Assembly (NCBI RefSeq): GCF_037126465.1
Contig: NC_088201.1
Coordinates: 141,920,376 to 141,984,375 of the forward strand
DNA: 64,000 nt
From: Ornithodoros turicata
Taxonomy: Eukaryota > Arthropoda > Arachnida > Ixodida > Argasidae
Direction of reading: 5' to 3'
Shown here: positions 55,201 to 64,000 of the stretch, piece after piece
How the letters are laid out: each line of letters begins with the position of its first letter
How positions within the stretch are numbered: the stretch's first letter is position 1
Notes under the pieces: generated by a model
What the model saw: the letters and a program-made list of their open reading frames with translations, nothing else
The model's database searches: none
Told to the model about the DNA's origin: nothing
Translations under genes and position numbers: made by a program

Positions 55201-58200
55201 GTGGCAAGGCTGGATTCCGCTCGCACTGCCTTCCGTTCTTCCTTCTTTGAGGTCCGGTATGTTTCTAGAGAACTTAGTTCCAATAACAAAAGCGTAGTTC
55301 TTTCGATTTTTTGGCTCAATATGCCTACCATAGCAGAGCATAGCCGGCACAGTACAGGCTATCCATACTCTACTTGGTGTTCATGTCGGAAACACAAGCC
55401 ACCGACTCAGAACGTCGCTGAACTACAAGTGAACGGCATTGAGATTGACTGTGGGAAAAACGAGCCAGAAAGACTCAAAATATATTGCTACGATGGGAAT
55501 TGCGGTAGGTCTGCATCCTGAGCTCTGTTATTCAAGGCCGGAGACGTCGGCAGTAGCAGACGCCACTGACCCTGTTAACTCCGCGGCGTGGTTCTCTGGG
55601 TCGCTGTGTACCATGGAGGTAAGACACTAAGGAGGTGCCCTAAGCGCCTCTCCCAATGCAAGCGAGCGTGCTGTGACCAGAGGTGGGCAAAACTCCTCAC
55701 GGTCTTTGCCCTCACCTCAATTTTCCTGGACGGAGCTTTGTCCTCACCTCACCTCACCTCAACTACTTTTCGGAGAAGTTCCCTCACCTCACCTCAAAAA
55801 AAATTCAGAGATTTTTCCTCGCCTGCCCTCACCTCAAATAATTTTTCAGAAAATTTTCCTCGCCTCACCTCACCTCAAAACATTATCCGAAAAAATTCCT
55901 CACCTCACCTCACCTCAGCCTTTCCTGAAAAAATCTTTCCTCACCTCACCTCACCTCAAAACCTTTTCAGAGAATTTCCCTCACCTCACCTCACCTCAGC
56001 CTTGCATAAAAAAATTTCCCTCACCTCACCTCACCTCAAATTCCGTGAGGTGAGGGGGTTCAAGGTGCCCTCACCTCACTTGCAGTTAGGAGGGTTCCCC
56101 TCCCTGCTCAAGGTCGACGCTTCTCACTTTTTTAAATGACGAAAGTACGCAGCGTAAAGCAAGTATCGAGACTAAAGCATCAGGTCCCGACTCTCTGCTT
56201 CAGCGGTAGATTGTGACGGTAGGTGTTTGTGGCGCAAGCGCAACAAAGGCCAGAAAGCGCCACGACTGCGGTGAGTACCTGATGAATGGCGATGATAGCT
56301 AAAATTATTTACGGATCATGTCCTACGCATTATATCATGGCCGCTCGCCATCAGCTAGTGGGATGGCAGGTGCATTGTTAATTGTCTCGTTCACCGCCTT
56401 CGCATGGCATCCGATAGGTTGAGCGCTACAGTGGTGGTCGAATCGAAGCGCAGCTTTGTGAATCATAATCGTATGAGTGTCACGTCATCAGTGCACCCAA
56501 TGTCGTGCCCCCTACTTTTTGTGAGATGTGCAGCCAGAGTCTCTAGACCCATCGTCAGGACTCAGGACCAGCCAATGAGCAGCGATTATTGATAGTGAAG
56601 TGCAACGGCTCGCGTCGTTTGGTTTACAACAGTCATTGAAAAAATAAATAAAGTAAAGAAGACAGCCCTAACAACTACCTTTTGCCAACTTGCCTCATAT
56701 GACCTAAAATTTTCGAACAAATTTTCCCTTTTCTTCTCTCGACACACGAAAAAAAGTCCTCACCTCACATGAAAAAGGAATCCTCACCTCAGAAAATTTT
56801 AACAAAATTTCCCTCACCTCACCTCACCTCAAATTTTTTTCAGAAAATGTATCTCATCCCACCTCACCTCAGGCTTTCTGGAGAAAAAATTTCCTCACCT
56901 CACCTCACCTCAAAAAGTTTTCAGAAAATTTTCCTCACCTCACCTCAGTCTTTCCCAAGGAAAATGTCCCTCACCTCACCTCACCTCAGCGTCTTCTAGG
57001 AAGATTTTTCCTCACCTCACCTCACCTCAACCATTGCTCCAAAAGATGCTCCTCACCTCACCTCACCTCAAATTCCGTGAGGTGAGGGTGAGGTGAAGGT
57101 GAGGGAGCCCTCACCCTCACAAGCCCTCGCGAGGGTGCCCACCTCTGGCTGTGACCCGCGCATGCATTGTGGTTAGTTGCCCACACACGTGACCCATAAA
57201 CGTCACGGCAAGACGTCATAAAACATGGCGTCCTCCATGTCCGCGGCGTATCTTACCTGAATACAGAGACGAGCCGCGACCGTATAACTTGTTTCCACTT
57301 TCATAACATCTTTGGAGTTAGGAGTTATCACACCCGTTGAAACACAAGATAGATAATCTCAGTGTGGAAGCAATGGATCACTAAATCGCTAGAAGACGTA
57401 CGTACGTCATCGTGACATTGCCTGGCTTCTCTTCTGTTTTGCTCAACTTTTGCTGTGATTTATCACGCGGAAAATGTTGAAACAACCCATAACCTTCAAA
57501 GTATTGTGCGAATGGACTCCTTGAAGGTGACGTTTGCTGAAGATGAGGTTTGCTAAACTTCCAAGCCTCCGCGTAGACCGCCATACCGCCGATCACGGGA
57601 TCACGTGACCGGGCAACTAGATGGGCGTGGTATTGCCAGGAGCGACCGCCAGAGGGGTCCCACGGCCCTCCGATCTTATAGCCCTCTCCTTAGTTTCTTA
57701 CCTCCATGTTGTGTACATAGTCTGCAACGCACTCCAAGTTTGTTGCGGGCTATCCCGAGTTGTGCTGAGAGGGAACCTTCCGTTTTGCGAACACACGTAG
57801 GTCATACCATGGGCTGTATAACTATAAAATATGAAGGAAATCGGAGGTGGGGTTTTTGAGAAACGAGAGCCAAAAAAAACCCAATTTTTTAGAACATAGT
57901 TGTACTCTACACCGCCTTCTCGAAAGGCGGCAACGTACGGTCATGTAAATTTCACATCAATTTAAAGAGCACGCTTCGACCTTCACGCCGGTACCTCATA
58001 TATCTCGATGGCGTGTATAGGAGAAGTGCAGCGCAAAGACAAATATGAGCAAAATGTGAATTTTGTTGCAAATTTAGCGATTTTTAATTGAAGATCAAAA
58101 TAGAATTGACCCGTGCTGTTTATGCACATTGAAAGTCGTTGTACCTGACAAATTGTGCAAAAAAATCTATAGTTTGGGACCGTCCGATGGCGAGGAATAA

Positions 58201-58357
58201 AATGTCAAAGTCGCTCCGTCAGAAAGCTCCGTCGCCGAGTTAATTTCTTTGGCAATTTTTTCCTGTCGGACCACAACACATAGAGCCAAAATATTTATTG
58301 CTCCTGTGTGTATGCTTGTTGCGGTACAACATATATTTTTTCAAGGAAAATCGGTGA
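52292..58357. repeat. 6-kb palindrome (fold-back element) interrupted by a hAT element
   Basis: The left arm (52333 to about 53990) is the reverse complement of the right arm (55217-55677 continuing at 57156-58357), with long identical stretches, for example around 53590-53640 and 55590-55640. The left edge begins GGGGTGATTCCATTTC; no matching terminus was found on the right. The centre (54000-54960) repeats parts of the left arm directly: 54000-54240 resembles 52736-52975, 54240-54620 resembles 53612-53990, and 54660-54960 is a third, diverged copy. Recurrent peptide-like frames here come from these duplications. I assign no gene. Confidence 0.85.
55678..57147. mobile_element. 1470-bp non-autonomous hAT element with CCTCACCTCA arrays
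   Basis: The termini are CAGAGGTGGGCA at 55678 and TGCCCACCTCTG ending at 57147. A perfect 8-bp duplication, GCTGTGAC, flanks it (55670-55677 and 57148-57155). The opposite palindrome arm has the uninterrupted site (53535-53542). Inside, about 320 bp near each end is built of CCTCACCTCACCTCA blocks spaced by A/T-rich 15-25-mers (55740-56060 and 56755-57075). No transposase is present. The ORFs through these arrays are repeat translation. Confidence 0.93.
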
Positions 58358-58682
58358 TGGTGCACGGACCACAGCGGTGGGCAACGTCACGACTCACGCT
58401 CTTCTTCGGGAATGTGCGTCCTGGGCCGACTTCTAAGGAAACTATACCAACATATGTTTGAAAGCGTGTGAGGAAAACGCAGGAAAAAATCCCAGACAGC
58501 ACAGCCGGCACCGGGTTTCGATCACGGGTCGGTGTGGATTCGTCGAGGATGCCCAGTGAACTCCACGGCATGTACGGTGCCCGTAGTATTGTTGCCACGA
58601 TGGTGACGATGCTAAGCAGGATGGTGACGTTGTCGGTTACGGACATCACCATTCTGCTAAGCATTTCATAAATGTTATTACT

Positions 58683-58891
58683 TTCAGATTCAGATTTTAT
58701 TTGTGCACAGTAAACAATGTATACACAAAATACCAACTGGATTGCGAGGTCAAAGCCTGTAAATGCAATCCATCTAACACAACACAAAAGTGAAATACAA
58801 AGTACAGCGTTGTGCGGTAAAATTAAATGTCAGAATACAAGTTCCGATTGAACCTATCGAGGTGCCTCCAAGTTAGTGAAATGAATAACGT
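58683..58891 (-). repeat. 3' end of a LINE with TCTGAA-type tail
   Basis: On the minus strand the segment ends AATAAAATCTGAATCTGAA, a short-repeat tail typical of CR1/L2-like LINE 3' ends. No coding motif is recognisable in the 209 bp. Confidence 0.5.
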
Positions 58892-58899
58892 AATCAAAG

Positions 58900-59180
58900 G
58901 TTACGGGAACCAGCTTTCGTGGCATAGTGGTTAGGATGATCGCTTTCCACGCCGAGACTGGGAGGTGACACGGGTTCGAATCCTGTCACCGGCTGTGCTG
59001 TCTGAGGTTTCCCCTTGGTTTTCCGAACACTTTCCAGACGAATGTCGGCACAGTTCCCCCTGAAGTAGGCCCAGGAGGCACACTAACCCCCATGACCCCA
59101 CTCCTTCTTGCTGTCCTCACTCCATCTGTTCACGTCTGTACGCCGCTCATAGGCAGAGTTGCTTCGCGGCGCTAACACAA
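58900..59180 (+). mobile_element. tRNA-derived SINE
   Basis: Pol III promoter elements are present: box A TGGCATAGTGG (58921-58931) and box B GGTTCGAATCC (58973-58983), spaced as in a tRNA gene, followed by about 200 bp of tRNA-unrelated body. AATCAAAG occurs on both sides (58892-58899 and 59181-59188) as a target duplication. The layout recalls tick tRNA-derived SINEs such as Ruka, but family identity was not checked. Confidence 0.88.
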
Positions 59181-59333
59181 AATCAAAGAAAAGGAAACGG
59201 GCATGATCCTAATGCCGCACGTGGGGGCCGACTATAGTAAACACACCCGAGGCACTGGTGCGCCACGGAGTTTTGGCTTATCTCTGAAGGAGGTTCCCGA
59301 ACTGCATAATGTAGTGGCACACTTTATACAAAC

Positions 59334-59459
59334 CTTTCCTGGCGCATGACCTCGCAATGCCCCATTTCTGGGTGTAGTCAGTCTTGCATCTGCATAGGCC
59401 TTTGTCGCATTCGGAATTGTCAGTGTAGCACACACCATAAGGACACCATCCCAAGTGTT
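59334..59459 (-). CDS. EB-like cysteine-rich exon C (phase 1-1)
   Basis: The minus-strand acceptor CTCACAG is followed by 126 nt and a donor, GTTTGT. Both ends are phase 1, so the exon is 42 codons, symmetrical. The peptide has the pattern WCPYGVCYTDNSECDKGLCRCK, then Tyr and a last Cys, as in EB modules of arthropod and nematode extracellular proteins. It joins in frame to the upstream exon at 59895-60008. Codons are open throughout and the splice sites are clear. The protein is not identified. Confidence 0.7.
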
Positions 59460-59894
59460 CTGTGAGTAGTAGACATGCAACACAATTACTCAGCAAAAAT
59501 CCACGTAAGGTATGATCGTGTCTGTGCCAACTAACGAAAGCGCAACTTCACCACTCACAAGATGTGACACTGCCGATTCTTACTGCACTAGTTTGCAAAC
59601 CAATCCACACTTTAAATTATGCGTACTTGAACGAATGTGTGAGGGACAGTTCTTGCCCCAATGCGTCCAAGCGAATCTTGTGCGTGCATATCGAGTATCT
59701 CACCAATGGTAAAGTAAGCGCGCAGCATAACTAGAGCGTCTCGGAAACGGCAGGGACACAATAATTCCGTCGGAAGCTAACGAGGGGAGGGAAAATTATT
59801 TCCTTTGTGGACCCGCCCTAAAATTCTGTCCCAACGACGAAGGAAAAGCAAGGGAGAGACAACTCAAGATGATGGGGAGCGAGGTACGGCTTAC

Positions 59895-60008
59895 GATTTG
59901 GAGTACAGGAGCCGTCGAAGAAAGTGGAGTTCTTAAAGCATTCACATCTCTTGAAGGCGGTGCACAACATGCTCCCCCAGAATGCACAGTCACTGTGATC
60001 GGTGCAGG
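59895..60008 (-). CDS. EB-like cysteine-rich exon B (phase 1-1)
   Basis: The minus-strand acceptor CATTCCAG is followed by 114 nt and a strong donor, GTAAGC. It is phase 1 at both ends (38 codons). The peptide begins CTDHSDC, continues through a single Cys and CEC, and ends with GSC, the same SDC...C...C-x-C...G-x-C layout as exons A and C. It is likely one disulfide-bonded extracellular module. Confidence 0.75.
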
Positions 60009-60772
60009 CTGGAATGTGGGACATTACATCAAAATCTAGAATAGTCTACAGCAGGCACCTTGCTATATGCGCTACACGTTGCTGTCGCGCGTGAACCGTG
60101 CTGTTCGTCACTCTTAGAAGTGAATTTCACCGCATAATGCGCTTTTAGCCAACCACAATCTCAAATGATGTCGTTATCTGCGTTGAGTCGTTGAAAACGG
60201 AAGGCGTATACTTTTTGCAACAATTATGAATGGCGTAAATGTCATAAAAAAGACGTACGCCCCCCCCCCCCCCCGTTTCAACAAATGAGGGCAGATGCCC
60301 TAAGTGTATTATTATCCGCGGTGTATTAATTTTCGCGAATCACTGAGGCTATCATTTTCAGACATATTCGCGTGGACTTAATTTCGTGCTTCGAGGACAG
60401 CCCCTCACTCACTGGGGACAGCACAAAGGCCGGGTCAGAAGGCCGTGAGTTTTATTTTCTTCTTCTTATTGTGACCTGAAAAGGCATTGTCTCACAATGG
60501 AGCTCTGTTATCTACACCAGCTCCCTAGCAGGGAAAAACACTGGCACCCGCGTTCTCTCACGTCACAACACTTAAAAGAGATTAGCAAATTCCTTACTGG
60601 TCATTATATACCACAAGGCCATCGGCGTCCAGTAGTCCGAGAGCAATATCATGAAAGAGTTCTGAAACTGGTGCGAACGTCAGCCGCAAGTAGCGCCGAC
60701 GCATCGCGACCAGAGCCGCAACGATGTCACGGCTTTGGTATTTGAAGCCCACAGACCAGCAACACGGACCAT
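60009..60772. other. no gene recognised; poly(C) run
   Basis: A run of 15 C lies at 60260-60274. The plus-strand frame 60497-60745 has no recognised motif. The interval lies within the presumed intron between exons A and B. Confidence 0.45.
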
Positions 60773-61345
60773 ACGCTTTGGGTGCCATCTCCAGAAAACT
60801 GCCGAACGTCGCGTGAGAAACGCATTGATTCAACTGCCAAGCTCTATGTCTACGAGGCTGATTCATTGGCCGTTCGAGGGAAACGAAAGCGTGGCTCCTA
60901 CTGTTTCTACGACGAAGAGTTCCCGTATAAGATCGGCAGGTACGCTGCAAAGAATGGCGACCTCGCTGCAGTTCGAAAGTTTTCTGAAGGCCGTGAAAAG
61001 CCACTTAGAATGCAGTGCGATCCATGACACCCATTACTTCCGTGACTCTCGCGTGGCTATGGCTGCTGGACAACAGCTCCAATCAGCTTCAACAGAGTTC
61101 GTCCCGGGACAGTTCACCGGCGAACTACTGCCAAATGCCCTAGGTGTGAATTCCTTGCTAAAGTGCGTCATGCGTAAAAATTTACAAGATGGTACGCCAA
61201 GTTCGTCAAAGCTACGATGAACAAAGGTTGTTCACCCAACGACGTCCAAGCGGACCTGCGAGTTCCTGCTGTTAAGCCTATCCATGATGCGTGGCCCGCC
61301 GGAACGTACGAGGAACTCTCCAGGCGGCCTTCCGATAGTCGTTTA
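60773..61345 (+). pseudogene. pogo/Tigger-like transposase relic (tentative)
   Basis: One frame carries KRGSYCFYDEEFPYKIGRYAAKNG followed by DLAAVRKFS (60875-60985), resembling the N-terminal helix-turn-helix of pogo-like transposases. Another frame near 61188-61320 carries AKFVKATMNKG and DLRVPAVKPIHDAWPAGTYEEL, resembling the C-terminal end of such DDE proteins. The catalytic middle is missing and the frames differ, so it is a deleted relic. Family assignment is by pattern only. Confidence 0.4.
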
Positions 61346-61359
61346 GGTAAATTTAAAAT

Positions 61360-61430
61360 TTCAATATTTATCGATAAGGATATCGATGTTACATCGATAC
61401 AGATATCGATATGCATGGAACGTTGCCTGC
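61360..61430. repeat. ATCGATA-rich subterminal repeat fragment
   Basis: Overlapping ATCGATA, GATATCGAT and ACATCGAT steps in both orientations resemble the GTATCG-rich hAT-like end at 25924-26105. Confidence 0.4.
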
Positions 61431-61566
61431 CTACGTACTGCTGACGATGGCCCAACAAGACCGAAACAGCTGTAACGGTGACTGAACTCACGCCTTATTA
61501 TATGATTGTGGTCGTGAGCTACCAGACCCGAAATTCCGAGCATTGCTGCTGGTGCTACCTGGTTTG

Positions 61567-62400
61567 CAGTGAAGGCCACTAACTTCTTCTTCAGTAGCTT
61601 AACTATAACTATCAACTACTTAGCGGTGGCGTAGTTTAACTAGTAGTTCAACTACTTTTCAGGGGAGTATTTAAAACTACTTGTTTAACTACTTAACATT
61701 GTTCATCAACACCAATCTTTTGTAGTGTTCTTGGGCACCTAAATATGAATCACGAGCGGTGATAATGATATTTAAAACATACTCTTCTGCCTATGTCGCT
61801 TAATTCACATACTGTCGTAAAATCCGCTGTCTGTCTCTCGTATATTATGAGCTGACAAAAGTGCTTGCTGCGGAAATATTTTCTATGGAGTGAAAGCTGC
61901 CCCTATAAAGGTACGCACAACATACGGAAGACCATGTGCGAGATTTATACTCAGGCTCCTTCGTCACAGATCAATGTTCCGCAGACAAATGTGTGTTGGG
62001 TGCCGATTGCGCCACTGTGGACCGTAAAATATTTTCGCTTAGCCACGATGATCGATCACGTAGCCATGGTATGCGGTTTCAATGCAAATTCATGCAATGA
62101 GGCTGCACTAGAGAACCATTAAATATGAAGATCTAGTGCGCATGCACGGCACAATTGCTCTGCACCTCCGCACTCATCAAACAAGTAGCTCAAGGTAAAA
62201 GTCGGAAGCAAAATCGTGCCGTAAGGCTTACAGCAAAATCGGAAGTAATTGGCGCCTGCGGTAGCTAACTACTGTAGTTAACTACTCGAAATAGTAGTTC
62301 AGCTAGCAGTTGCCACTACATTGCTGCAAGTAGCTGATAACTACTTTTCAACCGCAATCAGGTAGTTTAACTACATGTAGTTAACTACTGGCCATCACTG
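61567..62400. mobile_element. 834-bp hAT MITE rich in TAGTTAACTAC repeats
   Basis: The ends are CAGTGAAGGCCACTAA on the left and, read inward, CAGTGATGGCCAGTAG on the right. The 8-bp flanks CTGGTTTG (61559-61566) and CAGGTTTG (62401-62408) agree at seven of eight positions. Both subterminal zones are crowded with AGTAGTT, TAACTAC and AACTACTT steps. There is no transposase. Confidence 0.82.
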
Positions 62401-62491
62401 CAGGTTTGTACGTCTAACATTCAGCGACAATACATTATTGATCAGACTTGGTTTATCCGCATCGTTTCTCTAAGAAGCGAACTCAAATTAC

Positions 62492-62608
62492 CGATAGCTG
62501 GTTCACAGTCTCCCAGGTTGCCCGTCTTCGTGTAGGCACCGCCGCAACGGCAGCACCCGCTAATGCAGGCGGTGTTGACTCCAACACAATCAGAGGTAGA
62601 TGAACACG
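62492..62608 (-). CDS. EB-like cysteine-rich exon A (phase 1-1)
   Basis: The minus-strand acceptor TTGTCTTTCAG is followed by 117 nt and a donor, GTAATT. It is phase 1 at both ends (39 codons). The peptide begins CSSTSDC, has CISGCCRCGG in the middle and GDCEPA at the end, which is the EB-module layout. It splices in frame to exon B. Further 5' exons, including any signal peptide, were not found between here and the window end. Confidence 0.75.
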
Positions 62609-62908
62609 CTGAAAGACAAACAAGGAGTCGCGAACTGTAAGTGGTGTTCACTGTTAGTAGCGCTAGAAAAATCATCTGGCTTACAAGAGCAGTAGAGAGA
62701 AATACCTCTGACAACACAAAATCAACCACTGTTAGCAATGGCATAAGTCAAAACACTGCCCCCCTACTGTTATGCAATCATTTTTTGTCTTTTTTGCTAT
62801 CCGAACGGTTTCATTTTGCGTACAAAGGAAACTAATAGTCTCTCTGGTAACTACTTCTAATAATAACTTGAGATGATAGTATGCATTCAAGGATGATCAG
62901 ACGCATCT

Positions 62909-63057
62909 CAAGCAGCACAATGTACTGAAAGTCGAGTGCAATAGGGGTGGACGGGTAGGTGGAAGACCTTGAACAAACTGGTGAAACTAAAGAACATTGA
63001 TAAGACACATACCGTCCACGCATATTGCACTCGACTTTCGGTACATTGTGCTGCTTG
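62909..63057. mobile_element. 149-bp MITE with CAAGCAGCAC termini
   Basis: The inverted repeats are about 36 bp long: CAAGCAGCACAATGTAC on the left is mirrored by GTACATTGTGCTGCTTG on the right, and the complementarity continues through GAAAGTCGAGTGCAAT. The first ten bases match the termini of the 16345-17525 element. No target duplication was seen. Confidence 0.8.
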
Positions 63058-64000
63058 GGATGGCACGGGGGGGGGGGGGAGCGCATGGTATAAGAAGGGT
63101 GGGAAGCCCAAGGTAAAAGAAAATACAGACAGACGACGATATACTCCGTTCGGAAGAGCTTCCAAATAACATTCACGGCGCCCGGCAGTTCGCACTTGTT
63201 GGTAACTGAAATACTCTACCCAGGTACTCTATTTTAAATACTGTTGGGAGTTAGTTGGTATCTTACAAATACATCTGAAAGGTAGTATTTAGTACCTTGA
63301 CCTAAATATTGTTGGCGCTGTCTTTTCTGTAGGGTTACACTAACTTTAACAATAAATCCTTTCAGAAAAACTCTTTCAAAATAAATGTTTTTCAATAAAC
63401 CGCGTAAAATTCATCGATAAAGAATCAACCGCGCAAAAATTCCCTCCCAAAAACAATGGCTAAAAAATCTCCGTTGAAAACTAAACGTTCAGAAATATAC
63501 TGTCAAAAATAAACAATTAAAATATATATTTCAAAATCTCTAATCGAGGATTGGCGCCTCCGTCACGTGGAGTAAATGACAACCAATGTCAAACTGCGCT
63601 GCCGCAAGTAGTTCCCAAGTCCTCGAATTTCATTGGCAGGTGAGTGCGTGATAGGAAAAGTGTCAGAAAATCGTTCCACTGCTGTCTGTGTCTTCTGTGT
63701 TTACAATTTATGCGTTGGCTGTGACACTTTCAATGAATGTGCGCCCGCATTGTAACAGACGATTTTAAAAAGATGCGTGCGCCACCAAGAGTGCGGCGCA
63801 AAGCAGCATGGGAACTTTCAAGGACACCGCTCTCTCATCTGCTTCTGGTATAGTTTACCCTAGCTGACGCTGCTGCTGCGCACATCGGGAGTGTTGTTGT
63901 TGTTGTTCTTCTACCTCTGGCCGACTCGTAATGCTCTGAGGCGCTAGAAGTTCCCATGAGCCCTTGCGCGCCACAGGTGGCGCTTGCATTTCTAAAAAGG
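63058..64000. other. no gene recognised
   Basis: A poly(G) run of 13 (63067-63079) is followed by AT-rich sequence with repeated AAAATAAA steps (63350-63530), and a TTG microsatellite near 63892-63906. Confidence 0.5.

Noticed and set aside
55673..57075. Open frames rich in SPHLTS through the hAT element
   Set aside because: They are translations of the CCTCACCTCA arrays.

Overview
The window is eukaryotic genomic DNA. There are no operons, intron signals are visible, and most of the sequence is transposable elements. The mix of families, together with cysteine-rich host exons, suggests an arthropod, most likely a chelicerate such as a tick. The families are mariner, Kolobok-like, P/THAP9-like, hAT MITEs, Gypsy, BEL/Pao, Penelope, a CR1/jockey-like LINE and a tRNA-derived SINE. 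The tick assignment is an inference and no marker gene proves it.

Layout. At 34-370 there is a possible cysteine-rich host exon pair. At 1.4-4.75 kb a mariner carries a TTAA-flanked element with a THAP-domain exon, and that element carries a fold-back MITE. At 5.08-11.28 kb lies an apparently young, intact Gypsy retrotransposon on the minus strand, with gag, a textbook -1 frameshift signal, pol and a third zinc-finger ORF. Thirty-six bases on, at 11.32-15.57 kb, is a second Gypsy on the plus strand with 120-bp LTRs but broken genes. A subterminal-repeat DNA element follows at 16.35-17.53 kb, then about 5 kb of AT-rich sequence without genes. A dead LINE (22.6-25.25 kb) and a decayed BEL/Pao element (26.2-32.2 kb, itself interrupted) come next. 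A P/THAP9-like transposase on the minus strand (33.36-37.66 kb) is split by a mariner that is itself split by a Penelope element. A long-terminal-inverted-repeat element (38.34-41.12 kb) has a conserved ORF remnant and a small hAT MITE in its centre.

From about 43.5 to 62.6 kb the minus strand carries what looks like one host gene. Three exons with flush phase 1-1 boundaries encode EB-like cysteine-rich modules (59.3-62.6 kb). A phase-compatible terminal exon with a transmembrane helix, a stop codon and a poly(A) signal lies at 43.5-43.8 kb. Its large putative intron is filled with elements: a Gypsy-like family nested in itself in opposite orientation (46.1-48.1 kb), a 6-kb palindrome (52.3-58.4 kb) whose right arm received a hAT element while its left arm keeps the empty site, a LINE 3' end and a SINE. 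The end of the window holds a pogo-like relic and two more MITEs.

The most useful signals are the frameshift cassette and third ORF of the first Gypsy, the EB-module gene, the palindrome with its internal empty-site control, and two elements sharing AAGCAGCAC termini. Element boundaries marked with target-site duplications are read directly from the sequence. Superfamily names follow from termini and protein motifs and have not been checked by database search.
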